Of a stretch of 64,000 nucleotides of DNA, positions 1-11,588 are shown piece by piece. The translations under genes were made by a program, and so were the position numbers. The notes beneath the pieces are model-generated. The model worked only from the letters and a program-made list of their open reading frames with translations. It did no database searches and was not told the DNA's origin. This DNA is from Sipunculus nudus (taxonomy: Eukaryota > Annelida > Sipuncula > Golfingiida > Sipunculidae). Each line of letters opens with the position of its first letter. Positions within the stretch are counted from its first letter, which is position 1. Location of the stretch: assembly GCA_026874595.1 (NCBI GenBank), contig CM049317.1, forward strand, positions 63,341,118 to 63,405,117, written 5' to 3'.

Positions 1-477
1 TAGCTAAGCCAACTACAACAACAATGAATAACAGGTGTAACCTATGCGAACAAGAAAAGCTACAAATTATGACTTACAAAAGAACGCCACTCCTTAATAA
101 ACGAAGTGAATTACTTAACACTTGCAGGCATCATACAGCAAAAACCAGCCAACCGTAAATAATCTCGCACACGCACCCATACATGAACAAACACAAACCA
201 ACCCCATTCAGTCACCTGATGAGTGCCACGCAGTGCGCACGAAACCTGCGGGTAATGACATTTATGCATTGATGCATTTTTATAAACTTATATATATATA
301 TATATTATAATCAATGTGATAATAAAAGAAGTTAAATACATTAACAGAGAAAGAGCTTATCCATGCAGGGAGCACTTGTGTGTGTTTGTGCTTCCGTTCT
401 GTATACCTGCTTATACACACAGTTTTGATTTTTTACAATTTCATACTCTCTGCACTTAATTTAAAGTGGCGTATGTT
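1..477. other. AT-rich stretch without a gene
   Basis: No coding exon, RNA gene or recognisable element was seen. A short (TA)n tract lies at about 288-306. The small open frame here looks like chance. Confidence 0.5.
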
Positions 478-795
478 TTTGGAATTACTGGACATGAGTG
501 CAGCATTTGACACTGTGGGACAAACGTAACTGAAAAATCACCTTCACGCCATGGGGATACTAGTGTCAACATTAGAATGTTTCCCAGTAGCCGGCCCTGT
601 GAAGGTTGTGTAAACGAAAACATTACTGAGCTGACACCCTAAAAGTATGGGTTTCTTGAGGGCTGAATTTTGAATTCCATAAGATTTCCCTGTGCACAAC
701 TCAAGCTGGCGACATGATCGAAGTCTGATATGATTGCCGAATGTTTACTTGACCTCAATACATGGCTGCCACAAAATGATTCAATGAGTAACAAC
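478..795 (+). pseudogene. Decayed CR1/L2-like LINE reverse transcriptase fragment
   Basis: The plus-strand translation reads LELLDMSAAFDTV near 480-520, which resembles the RT motif preceding the first catalytic aspartate of CR1/L2-type LINEs. Further on, near 740-785, it reads ECLLDLNTWLPQND, which resembles the segment after the YADD box in the same family. The middle, including any YADD, is missing or scrambled and stops are frequent. I read this as a short internally deleted relic. The clade assignment rests on motif resemblance only. Confidence 0.45.
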
Positions 796-894
796 TACAA
801 TATAGCGAACATTCTCTTCTGTGTTCGTCACGTCAGACACAGTACTTCTTCCATCGGTTGATGCTGATGTATTTGTCTCGCTTTACGAAGATCC

Positions 895-1015
895 TGGACC
901 TTTGCGATCTCGACCCTCACGAAGTCGGACCATTTGGTACAATCACGGACCACAGGGTCGACGATCTGGAACCACATTGCTTACCGTCTCGGACCACTCT
1001 ATTGGATTCCTTCCG
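895..1015 (+). repeat. Left arm of a diverged inverted repeat pair
   Basis: This arm (beginning CCTTTGCGATCTCG) matches the reverse complement of 2085-2218 with substitutions and small gaps. Shared stretches include CACGAAGTCGGA and GTCTCGGAC. The arms are about 1.1 kb apart and enclose (GA)n and (TA)n tracts. No transposase is seen between them. Confidence 0.5.
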
Positions 1016-1267
1016 ACCACGTTCGGACTCGTGATATCTTTGGGAAATATATATTTTCTGTTTACAAACCATGTGGGGACTAATGTGTTTGAACAAAAGA
1101 AACTTTGCTTATTCCCCACTTTACTCTTCCTTGAAGTAAAGAAAGACAATACCAAGACAGATAAAAAGAAATAGGGAAAGCCAGAAAGAACGGAAAAATC
1201 AAGTTTATATCGAGAATGAAACAGTGATTTCTGAGGAAAAGGGAGTAGAGAAAAAAAGTAGAGAAGT

Positions 1268-1271
<4 letters not shown>

Positions 1272-1308
<37 letters not shown>
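1272..1308. repeat. (GA)n microsatellite
   Basis: An uninterrupted AG/GA dinucleotide tract. It produces a long low-complexity minus-strand frame of alternating Ser and Leu that is not a gene. Confidence 0.9.
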
Positions 1309-1314
<6 letters not shown>

Positions 1315-1764
1315 AGAGAGAAAGAAAAAGATAATTTTACTTAGATTGTATTTATGAATTTCCATAAAGATTATACCTCACTATAAGAAAGATAGCATGT
1401 TAAATATACATACTACTTCTCTTGCGACTGTGTGTTAGAGGGAGAGTGGAAAATGAAAAGTAAAAGGAAAGTAATGCGCAAGAAAAAATAAAAATAGGAA
1501 ATGAGAGAAGCATGAAAGAGATAGATTCATGTATCACTCATTTTTTTTATTTTTATTTTCGGTCTATGTATATTTTTAAATACCACTTAATTGCTTCTTG
1601 GATCATAAACTGTGTTTTTTATGTTGCTTGATGATTTTTTTTATATTGCTTATTATATTGAAAATATATAACCCCAATAAACATTTCCAATCCTTTGTTT
1701 TTCATATAGGAAGATTTCTTCTCGGAAACTGATTTTGAATAAACATGTACATGTAGGCAAATAT

Positions 1765-1792
1765 ATGTATGTATATATATATATATATTTAA

Positions 1793-1824
<32 letters not shown>

Positions 1825-1863
1825 ATATATAAATATATGTATGTATATATGTATATATATATG
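1765..1863. repeat. Interrupted (TA)n microsatellite
   Basis: TA repeats with TAAA and TGTA interruptions. The neighbouring 1310-1760 is AT-rich and has no visible gene. Confidence 0.85.
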
Positions 1864-2084
1864 TCGTGTGTGTGTTGGATGGTTTGTGTTTGTGTCAGAA
1901 ATGGAGTTCCTGAGTATAAAAAGTAATTTTGCGCTCACATGGAATAACGCTGGACCTACATTAATTTTTTACAAGCGTGGGTCGTCCTAGATTGATATTC
2001 TCATTGCCCAATGTGTATTATTAACAGAACCTCAGATATTTCATCAGAGTATACTATAAGCAGACAGACCATCAATTGAATGGG

Positions 2085-2218
2085 TCTGAAACCTTGTCCG
2101 AGATTGTCGTGGCCTGATTTAAAGTTGTCCGAGACCGACGGCCCAGTGGTCTGACATCGTAATAGTCCTATCTGAAATGATCCGACTTCGTGTGAGCCGA
2201 AATCGCAAAGGTTTGAGG
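2085..2218 (-). repeat. Right arm of a diverged inverted repeat pair
   Basis: This is the reverse-complement partner of 895-1015. The match starts at TCGCAAAGG near 2203-2211. Confidence 0.5.
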
Positions 2219-3029
2219 TCTCCAAGTACCATTTGGCTTTCTTTGAGGAAATCTTGATGTTACTCTGATAAGAAGTTCACCATCAGGGCTTCTGTCTCTG
2301 CTTCAAATTTAACATGTATTGTATTAAGCGACTCCGTAGATGTCTATTTGTCAATGGCACCAAAATCTACATTCAGCCCTTATTTTTCAACCTGTCCTGG
2401 ATTCCTAAAACCACCATTCGTTCATTAAAATCAGTAAAAAAAAATCCTAAAAAATTAGGAAGCATTTTTCAATCTAGCACTTTTTCGTCTTCCCGATGAC
2501 AGACAGTCACCGACCAGCGTCAGAGTGTCATTACATGTATGTAGAGCTGCGCTATAAGGCTCGACCAGGATTCAAATATTTTCGTCATCATTTTTAAATT
2601 GCTGTCACTTAAAATAAACCACTCCAATCAATTAATATGTGCGAGTACTATCTCACAACATTAACCATGTGAGAGAAAACGTCCGTTTTAATTTAGCATA
2701 TTGATAAACCCCACAGCATGTTTGCTGGATTCTGACCGGACTGTCTGAGTTTTACTCAGCTTGTACGGGACACAGCAATTTGCCTGTTACAATAAAGGTG
2801 GATTTCACCTTGTTGGGAGCTCACATGTATTCCTGTGTGTTAATTCATCACTCGAAGCCTAATGTTAAAATTACCGACTGTTTACCACAGCATAAATGCG
2901 ATAGGTTGGATGCGAGTTACGGTGCGTTCTCGTCTATGACTGGTGTCACGACTCAATAACGGGCTTACTGGCCTACTGAGTCGTTTATTCACTATCCCGC
3001 CAGTCCTCAGATCCCTTCATTGGTTGTGA
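2219..3029. other. Stretch without a recognised gene
   Basis: No exon or element was recognised. The small open frame at 2314-2499 has no recognisable motif. The missing downstream exons of the minus-strand lectin gene at 4.3-5.0 kb could lie here or beyond the left edge, but I could not identify them. Confidence 0.4.
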
Positions 3030-3120
3030 TAATTATTATTATTATACATGTATTTCTATAGCGCAAAATTCACACAAAGAGCATGCTCTAATGCGCTTTA
3101 TTAAAATGAGGTTAGTGTAA
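3030..3120. repeat. Short dispersed repeat, TTATTATT ... AATGCGCTTTA type
   Basis: A run of TTATTATTATTAT is followed by ACATGTATTTCTATAGCGC and ends near AATGCGCTTTATT. From general knowledge, very similar ATT-run plus 'ATTTATATAGCGC ... GCGCTTTA' segments are dispersed in many marine invertebrate genomes. The element class is not established here. Confidence 0.4.
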
Positions 3121-3130
3121 TATCAAAACA

Positions 3131-4035
3131 AGTGACCCATGGGTCATGACGCTCAGCAACGTAAAAGCTTTCTGGTATGTAAGGAGAAATACCAAGGACC
3201 TTAAGGATGTTATGAAATAAAATTTTACGTCAAGCAGTTTCGATTCGTGTCCTGATTATAACTGGCCAGCCGTGATTTCTGAACACAACAAGGAACCTTG
3301 GCCAAAGGTAAAATGCCACCCGGAGTGCTCAAAACCATGCATTTTGCCAATAGACCTTAGTTATAGAGTACAGTGACATTGTTCTACATCCAGCTGCCAC
3401 CTTTTGTGCCCTTTGAAAAAAAGAGTATCCAATCATGTTCTTTCACACAGCTTAGGTCTCGGTGACATCGGTGTCTCGGTAATTCTGGATTCAAAGAAAT
3501 TTGTACAGGTAACTTTCTGAATATTAATCAAATTAGAATTTTCTAGGTCCAAGATACCAATCATGCAAATGTTTCCTGTAAGATGCTCAAATGATGTTGT
3601 TTCACACATCTTGCAGAACATAGGTCACAATGACCTCATTTCAGGATTCCAAGGAGATGTTTTATGGACCTCCCTGGACTTCAAGGTAGAAGATTCTAGG
3701 TCTAACGGTTACGATTTTTTCCAGTTAACAGATGAGTACTTTTTTGAATGTCTCAATATATAGAGGAACAAAAAGCGTAAAAATTGGGAAAATGCAGGTG
3801 ACACCATCAGTCTCCGGGAACTGATGAAATACTCCATGATCAATATGCATGAAAAATATCATGGTAGTTGGTCGATGCATTAGTTTTCAGATACTGGGAC
3901 TTTTAAATCTCATTCTTAATTGTTCTGGGTATACGACTGCCTCTTTGAAGGTCTCACAAATAGATAAAAATGCCTAAAAATTTGAATAAGTCAGCAGGCA
4001 CTTTACAAAACATTCAATTATTCAGATACTAGAGA
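3131..4035. repeat. Degenerate interspersed repeat, copy 1 (partner of 29.63-30.65 kb)
   Basis: It opens with GTGACCCATGGGTCATGACG, echoed at 29,634 as a one-step variant with GACTCATGAGTC. It shares further blocks with 29.6-30.65 kb: GGAACCTTGG..., the segment around TAGACCTTAG...ACATCCAGCTG, and AGAACATAGGTCACAATGACC. Units contain a core related to GGTGACACCATCAGTCT. Small open frames on either strand lie in shared repeat sequence, so they are not genes. Confidence 0.65.
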
Positions 4036-4161
4036 TTTTGAATCATTTTTTTAAATTATCCTTGGAAGAACTTAAGAGCCCCATAGCACAGAGAATGTGG
4101 GTAACAGAGACCTAAGTATAGGTGCCCAAGTATATCCCATGCCAAATAGTTACGATTTGTG

Positions 4162-4163
<2 letters not shown>

Positions 4164-4255
<92 letters not shown>

Positions 4256-4266
4256 AAGAGAGAGAG
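4164..4266. repeat. Compound (TA)n(GA)n microsatellite
   Basis: TA repeats at 4164-4214 pass directly into GA repeats at 4215-4250 and then an imperfect GA tail. The tract sits just downstream of the donor of exon 2 of the minus-strand lectin gene. Confidence 0.9.
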
Positions 4267-4342
4267 TATGAGAGAAGGAGAGATCGTCTGTGTACGTGTG
4301 TGCCCTGATATTATAAAGATAAACAAATAGCTGACATTTTAC

Positions 4343-5003
4343 CGTTATAAGGAGTCACTGGTTTGAAGGTACCGTAATCTCGTCGGGTCAGAGTAAGCCA
4401 GACGTCCTTTATATTTTTCTTGTCCATGAATCGATTAAGGGAATTCCGCTCCTGATAGTCAAGCTTTCCTGGGAGAAACATCTTGTTACTATTGCAGTAA
4501 CTCTTTGCCTCCTCATATTGTGCATCTTTCACGTATATTCGCGCTGGTAAAAAACAGCTATTATCATATGTATCTTGTACTTTATACTATTTCTCAATAA
4601 AGCAGTAGTAAAAATATGATATTCATTAACGGCTGTAATTAAATACATAGACATACAGCAAAGTTTCTCCAGCACTTCTTATATATTATAATCAATTTAT
4701 GACACATAATAGGGAATAGTTAATTAATAAAATGGATAAAATTGCCCATTCGCCGTGGGGGGGGGGGGGGGAATTACAAAATATATCGTTTCCTCGCCAT
4801 CGCACTTTAGATTATGTGAAAATGCCGTCACAAATTTCTTACATGTACATAAAAACTAAACTAGCCTACTCATTTAGATAAACAGACATAATCATTAAAC
4901 TGCACCATTTGAAAAAAAGAGACTAAGAAAACCTACGTTCCCAGGAGTATGCCAGACAGATAAGCATTACCAACCATACGAATCCAGTTCTTAGTGTCCA
5001 CAT
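4343..5003 (-). CDS. C-type lectin-like protein, first two coding exons (3' part not found)
   Basis: Two minus-strand exons join cleanly. Exon 1 (4937-5003) encodes a 22-residue signal peptide, MWTLRTGFVWLVMLICLAY..., and ends at donor GTAGGT in phase 1. Exon 2 (4343-4543) follows a CAG acceptor in matching phase and ends at donor GTAAAA, again in phase 1. Its 67 residues form the first half of a C-type lectin-like domain: an EEAKSYC helix with the first conserved Cys, LPGKLDYQERNSL, then KDVWLTLTRR. It is the same exon type, with the same phases, as 12,059-12,298. Residues for sugar binding would be in the second-half exon, which I did not find below 4.3 kb, so the gene may be truncated there or interrupted by repeats. 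Secretion or surface display is inferred from the signal peptide; ligand unknown. Confidence 0.75.
4757..4771. repeat. Homopolymer G15
   Basis: Fifteen consecutive G, located in intron 1 of the minus-strand lectin gene. Confidence 0.9.
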
Positions 5004-5009
5004 TTTGAA

Positions 5010-6890
5010 ATTTCTTGATTAAATCTAAATGATGTATATTGTTTTCACGCAGTACAGCTAATGTAGAATGTTATAGGTGCATGGAAAGTGCTGTTTCTGG
5101 CAGGCTTCCAATATCCTTATCATATGAACCAGCATGTGACAATAACACGATTAAAAAACAGATCATTACTGGAGGATGTAACTGATATGGTGTATGGTAT
5201 ATATTTTAACATTAAAATAGGACAAATCTTTGTAATTGTTTATTGGATGCACATATTTATGGTAACTGCTATATCTATATGGTTTTTCATATCATATGTG
5301 CATCATACCGCCTGATAAAATATGTAATTTGGGATAATCACAAATAGGAAATTATCAGAGGGCACCATTATTTGCTCTCAATTACCGTAGGCATGAAACA
5401 CTCTCATGTCAGGGGGGATTGTTACAACAGATAATACGAATAATGATAAAATGTATTGACATAAAGGATTTACTTCCAGTATCGTTAGTACAGTTAGTTT
5501 AAACAATGGTAGCATTGAAAAAAACCTTTGATTTTGTGTTACTTTTAACCATACGTAAAAACCACTATACGAACATTAATTATATTATTTAAGAAAAGGT
5601 TCTATTATACCGCAAAAAAGGATAACCTGTACTTGAGCCATACATTCTACATGATATATTTAAGATTGTCTGTGTAATATACATTCTGCGTCAGCAAGTG
5701 TTGATACTGATCATGGTTTTGAGATTTGATATTAACTGCTAGGAGTACTATTTGTTACTAAGGAAAACGTAAATCATCAACATACTTGATTATCATATAT
5801 GGTATTTATTATAACAATCATTAAATATAAAACAATAACACACGCTGAATATTCTGCACGGTTTGATTGTAATTACATATAGATTATGCATGCTTAACTT
5901 ATATATAATTAATTTTCAACGACCTACGGATAAATGACCTACCACACATACACACGCACACATTTACACGGAAGACCGTTGATATAATATGATTTAGGAG
6001 CTACGAACGACGGGGCTTTGAAGGTTCGCCCCAAGAAAATAAAATGCAATCGAAGAGATATCGTCTAGTATGAAAGTTAAGTATGAAAAGGTAATGTTTA
6101 TATTTTGTTATATGACACCAATTCACTACAAGAATTCGTAAATGTATGGAAATTAGCCTAAACTTTATGTTGATCATGTACACCATTTCAAGAATTGAAG
6201 AACATTTTTGCATTTTTTTGGTCCGCTTGGAAAATTCCACGTAGTGTCTTGACCGTTCGCACCATATTTTCGTCAAATATGATAATATGTGTTTTGTGTG
6301 TGGCCTCATTAAAGAGAGTAAGGCGAGGAGGCAAGGATGAACAATGTATTATGATAGTTGCTCATTTATATTAAAAACTGAGGCAAGAGGTCTACTACCA
6401 GGTTTGATAAAATATTTAAGGTAGGCCATGATAAATAGTAATATTCTGAGCAATTAATGTTGCTTAATTTACAAGTTAATCGACAGAATTGGTGGTGGGG
6501 ATAAAGGGGCGAGGCATCTTAATATTCGATAAAATCCTCTGGATCCGCGCCAGTAATACCAAATATATAGTTAACATGCTGGTCGTTTTTACTAAGAACA
6601 TCCTTCCTTAAAGTCCAGCTGTTTATATGTATACGTCTGAACATTAATTTTTTTGTTTAAAATGCATAATAATGTATATATTTTAAAGGAACTTATTCAC
6701 ATATCGTGTATATAAAATATACCCAAAAATAGTGTTCTGACGTTAAATGACATACTGAACAAGGTTTTCAATGTGTATGTACCATGCAATTCAAATTCAA
6801 CCGAAAAGGTTATTTTTTATCATAAATTGAAATTCATACTTGAAGGACAACAGATGAATACTGATTGTTCACTTTGTGTAAAACTAATCC
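5010..6890. other. Intergenic stretch upstream of the minus-strand lectin gene
   Basis: AT-rich, with no exon recognised. The open frames at 5088-5315 (plus) and 6001-6309 (minus) have no domain signature. A promoter for the minus-strand lectin would be expected near 5.0-5.3 kb, but no convincing motif was seen. Confidence 0.45.
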
Positions 6891-6894
6891 TTAT

Positions 6895-7006
6895 ATAGCC
6901 AGAGGAATTGATTACATAATTGTAAGTGAAACACTATAAGATATGGTTTAATAGCCAGAAGAAATGACTACATATGTGTAAGTGAAACACTATTAGATAT
7001 GGTTAA
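6895..7006. repeat. Tandem duplication of a 56-bp unit
   Basis: Two adjacent copies begin ATAGCCAGA at 6895 and 6951. Both contain GTAAGTGAAACACTAT and GATATGGTT. The pair abuts the 5' boundary of the LINE relic at about 7.02 kb. Confidence 0.75.
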
Positions 7007-7019
7007 ATGTAGCAACATC

Positions 7020-10000
7020 ACTTACATTCCTTGCACAGATCACAAGGCAGTTTTAGTCAACCAAATTAAACAAAGCACCCAGGGGTTCATCTTACTGGAA
7101 ATTTAATATTTCATTCCTAAGGGATACAAAAATTATTAATATGATAAATGATCTCATTACAAATTTTTATACAAATGACACTGAATTTAAAAATCATGCT
7201 CAACTAAAGTGGGACCTCTGCAAAGTTAAAATAGGAGAATTCACAGTAGAATATGGTAAACAGAAAACAGCAGGACGAAACTCAAAACTATCAGAATTGA
7301 AAAATGTTGTATAGGATAGAAAAAAAAAATTAGCAAATGACTCATCAAATGAATAGTTACAAATCAAAGCAGCACATTTAAGATCCGATATAGATGTTAT
7401 TGCCAAATACGGAACAAGAGGTGAATAAATCAGAGCGAGAATTTAATGGAATGAAGAAGGCGAAAAGAACACATTTTTTTTCAATCTTGAGAAGGCAAGA
7501 GCAACGCAAAAATACATACCGAGTCTTATAGAGGAATCAGGTAAAATAATAACCAACCAGACGAATATATTAATCATTTACATAAACACTATAGAGATCT
7601 GTACAAAGACAAACTAGATACGACCGCGCATAATTTCAAATATTTCATTAGAGATATTAATTATCCAAAACTAACAGAAGAACGGAAAATGAAATGTGAA
7701 GGTATAGTGAATAAGGAAGAAGTTGCTAGGGCTCTACAAAAAAATGAAAAATGGATCAAGTCCGGATCTTGACGGACGGACCACGGAATTTTACAAATTC
7801 TTTTGGCCAAAAATAACACTCTGGTTGTTAATTCTTTCAATGCAGGGTTCCAACATGAAAAATTATCCGTTTCCCAAAAAATGAGGGGTTATCACCCTAC
7901 TTCATAAAGGGAAAGACTCACCAAAAAATAATCGGTCGAACAGGCGCCCTATAAGCAATGCAAACTGATGACAAGCTTATAGCAAAAGTTCCAGCTCTAC
8001 GCCTTCATAAGGTTATGTCATATTGTAAGCCCAGATCAAGATGGATTTATTAAACATCGTATTATCTCGACTATTATTCGTCAGATTGATGATATCATCA
8101 CATATACAGACAGATATAAGAAAGAGAGAGCCATCCTCGCACTCGACTATGAGGGAGCTTTTCACTCCATTTCCAAAAAATATATAGCTAAGTCTTCTGA
8201 CTTGTTCGGATTAGGCCCAGATTTCTTACGCTGGATAGACGTATTGTGTGAGGTAAACGAGGACTGTATTCAGTATAACGGTTGGCTCACACATATGTTC
8301 CCAGTTCAAAGGGGCGTAAGGAAAGGATGTCCCTTTTCACCTCTAGTTTTCGTAGTCGCTCTAGAATTACTTTCTCTATGAAACAAATAATATAAAATAT
8401 AGAAGGTAAATAGCTACCAGACGAGAACTATGATATCAAAATCATGAAAATCGCGCTATATGCAGATTATATTACTCTGTTTATGAAAAACGAAAAGGAT
8501 ATTACAGAATGTTTCGATATCTTAATAAAATTTAGGAGATCTTCCGGTTAAACATTCAATCTTAACAAAAGAGAGAGCTTGTGGATTGGCAGGAACGATA
8601 CAAGTATGGACACAAACAGTAAAATTAGGTGGAACGTTTACCCTCATACAAGAATAAAAATTTAGGCATTAAATTTGATAGCCACACAGCAGCTTCCGAA
8701 ATAAATGTAAATTGAAAATCATAGACTGAATTTGTTCAACGTGAAATTAATGAATGGGAAAAGAGTATATCAATTATGGGTAAAGCCGTGGTCGACAAAA
8801 CATTTTTGTTATTTCAAAGCTAATTTATATTATGCAGTCTCTGACCATTTATTACCCAAAATAAATAAGATGATATTTAAATTCCTGTAACAAGTAACAG
8901 AAAAGGCATAGAGAAATTAAAACTAAAAGTACTGACAGCTGAGTACAAATACGGCGGGATAAAGATAATTAATGTTAAAGAACTGCAACAAGCCTTTTAC
9001 TAAGGTGAATTAAAAAGCTGGAAAGCGTAAAAAAAGCTGGAAAATATACCTATCTTTCATTTTAATAAAATGGGTTGCAATCTTTCGGTTTTTACAAAAA
9101 AATACCTCTGTGAAGGAGACCAAAGGTATAAAACCTCAGTACATCAGCATTTCATAAAACTGTCTTGAGGAACTGGTTACAGCTTAATAAGCTTTCATAT
9201 ACAGATTTATTGACTGAAAATGTGATATGGAATAATAAGATGATAGTTTATAAAAACAGATTGATTCAAGGCTGGTATTATATTTATCCAGGATACGTTA
9301 ATCTGGGGCGTGATGATAACCTATGATCAAGCAGTTCGATCAATGAATAGGGGATGGCCCAAGAAGAATCCCGGAATATAACGTGATGATGAATGTTATT
9401 AATACCTAAAACAGCCTACAGATGGCGCCACAAAAGGTAATATTTAGCAGCACTCCGATCGCTGATTGACACCTGAAAAAACAATAGATTGTCGATAACA
9501 TCGCATACTGTAGACCAGCCCCCTCAAAGCGGTTCTTGGAAGGAAAACAAACCGAAGTGGGACTCGCATTATGTTATTGGGAAACTGCATATCGTTGTTC
9601 TGGGGAAATTAAACTTCAGGTACTACAATGGAAGAAATTGCATAATTTTTTTTCCGACAAAATTATGTTACATAAAATGGGCATAGCTGATTCAGAAAAA
9701 TGTATGTTTTGTGACGAAATTGAATTACTCGAACATTTCTTTTATCGATGTCTAAATTAATGCCATCCTCGGAGAATATAGAAAATTATATTCCTGCCGT
9801 TATTAACGGACGTATTATCTTAAGCGGAAGGCGTATTAGCTTAGGTTATAGTATGGAGGACAGTACAAGATAATTTTTAAGTTTAAGACGCAAATTTTGT
9901 AAACAAAACTATTCTTCTTTTAAAATGTCTATCAGTAGGTCAAGATACGGCGATGTTATTGATGTTTGATAATTATTTGACAGCGAAGTTGCCAAATGAT

Positions 10001-10115
10001 GTAGTAAAGTATTAATGCTTAGACTTATGACACAAATCTAGATCTTTGAATGCTATGTTATACATTTAACGGAAGTATTTGTAAAAATGGAATGTATATA
10101 GTTCTATTGTGAAAA
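7020..10115 (+). pseudogene. 5'-truncated, decayed LINE of Tx1/L1-like type
   Basis: The order, spread over three frames by indels and stops, is: end of an AP endonuclease (TDHKAV near 7035-7055); linker with WNEEGEKNTFFFNLEK (about 7450-7500); RT with ILALDYEGAFHSISKKYI (8135-8195), FGLGPDFLRWIDVL (8205-8250) and VQRGVRKGCPFSPL (8305-8345); a catalytic box reading LYADYITLF near 8458; and a C-terminal region with LQWKKLHNFF...CMFCDEIELLEHFF (9625-9745) resembling the terminal zinc-knuckle region of such LINEs. The second Asp of YADD is replaced by Tyr, so the RT would be inactive. The 3' end lies near a TAAAAAAAG-like tail about 10,110. The clade name is inferred from RT and C-terminal resemblance. 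Confidence 0.8.
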
Positions 10116-10277
10116 TAAAAAAAGAACCTAGGGATAACTACAGGGTGCTACATGCCAAAAAGGTGAAACACTGTAATGTATCAATTGTTCAAGAACGCCT
10201 ACATTCTCACCTTTTAGTGTGACTGGGTCCCAAAAGGCAAAAGACCTCGCGAAAACAGATAGGAATCCTTTCCTGTG

Positions 10278-10292
10278 CCCCCCCCCCCCCCC
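10278..10292. repeat. Homopolymer C15
   Basis: Fifteen consecutive C. The overlapping frames at 10,128-10,436 owe their length to this tract and show no domain. Confidence 0.9.
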
Positions 10293-10937
10293 ATCCAAAT
10301 ATGATGAATCGGCTGATGTGGTTCTAATTGTGGATCTAGGCACACTGGATGTTATTCTATACATAAAAACAACAGATACACTACAGAAATTATTAAGTGT
10401 AATTGTTTTAGTCATTAAGTCATGACAATTGTGCATGTAAACTGTTTACATGGATATTAAGTTGACATTAAACGCAGTAGATTATTTTTTTATGATCATG
10501 TGATTAACTGGATCTATCTCAACCTAACTTATTGACCCTTACATGTTAAGCAAGGGTTATCCGAACTCCCAGCATCATATAGCAATGTAGAATGATGATC
10601 ATTAAAGCGCATACCTCCGCCAAAGCTAAATAATCCTACTTGATTCACCAGATTGCAAAGTGAGATGGGTCTTCCTTGACCAAAACCAATTAATTTACTT
10701 TTTAGGTAATAATACAGGCTAACAAAATATAGAAATGGATAAATACATAAACATCTCAGCGGATGTTATGGAAAAAATGGTGTACGTCAATCCCACTTCA
10801 TACTGTATCAGTTAGTATACAAAAGAACCTCTACCAGTGGGCAGCTCCATAAAGCTGGTCCCTCTATACAGAGGACACTCCGAGTTTTCACATTCTTATT
10901 ATTTATGTTACGACCATGACCTCCATATTGTGGGCAC

Positions 10938-10990
10938 CTCTATAAAGTGGGCAGTTTGACCCAGTTCCAAGGGTGCCCACATTATAGAGG
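10938..10990. repeat. Short inverted repeat (potential hairpin), CCTCTATAAAG family
   Basis: CCTCTATAAAGTGGGCA at 10,938-10,954 pairs with TGCCCACATTATAGAGG at 10,974-10,990, matching 16 of 17 positions around a 19-nt loop. A related CCTCTATACAGAGGA lies at about 10,861. This looks like part of a dispersed repeat rather than a terminator. The rest of 10,120-11,580 has no recognised gene. Confidence 0.55.
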
Positions 10991-11588
10991 TTTGTATTTG
11001 ATTAACATTTTTTAGGTTTCCCCAGACCCTGTAAGTTCAACGGCATTTTCACATTTTTCATACATGGAATGTCTTAGTCTGAACGGTCTGGGATTCAGTT
11101 ATGCAGGTCATTATAAATACCCTTTAACTCTGTAAAAGTATGTAATTATAAAAAGGAAAACAATAATAGTTTAACAAAGATTGGTTCACAATGGTCTATC
11201 TATTATGTAAAATGATACTACACATGACCAAAAGATAGCACTCTCCGCAGCAACCTGTTAATTCTGTCCATTGAATAATATCAAGTTTTCCCTTTTTTTA
11301 TTAAATAACCCGATTTCATCTTTTTTTTTAGTTTTACTCGTATCCAGATATTCTCTGGTGGGTCTGATAATAGCACATAAATGCTTGAGTTTACATCCAG
11401 GGTTTGTTCTGCGACTGATATTAATTAAAATATACACATGCACGAAATGTTTATATAATATTATAGCATTTTATACAGTGCTTGGACCTCTGTCATTGTT
11501 TTCTTTCATGTAATATCAACCAATGCTTCCTGGTAGTGTTCTCATTTGCTGCCCTTGTAGGATTTGTTAATTAGACACGGGAGTTAAA

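Noticed and set aside
943-1365. 140-codon minus-strand open frame
   Set aside because: Created by the (GA)n tract and flanking A/G-rich DNA. It is low-complexity Ser/Leu/Phe with no domain.
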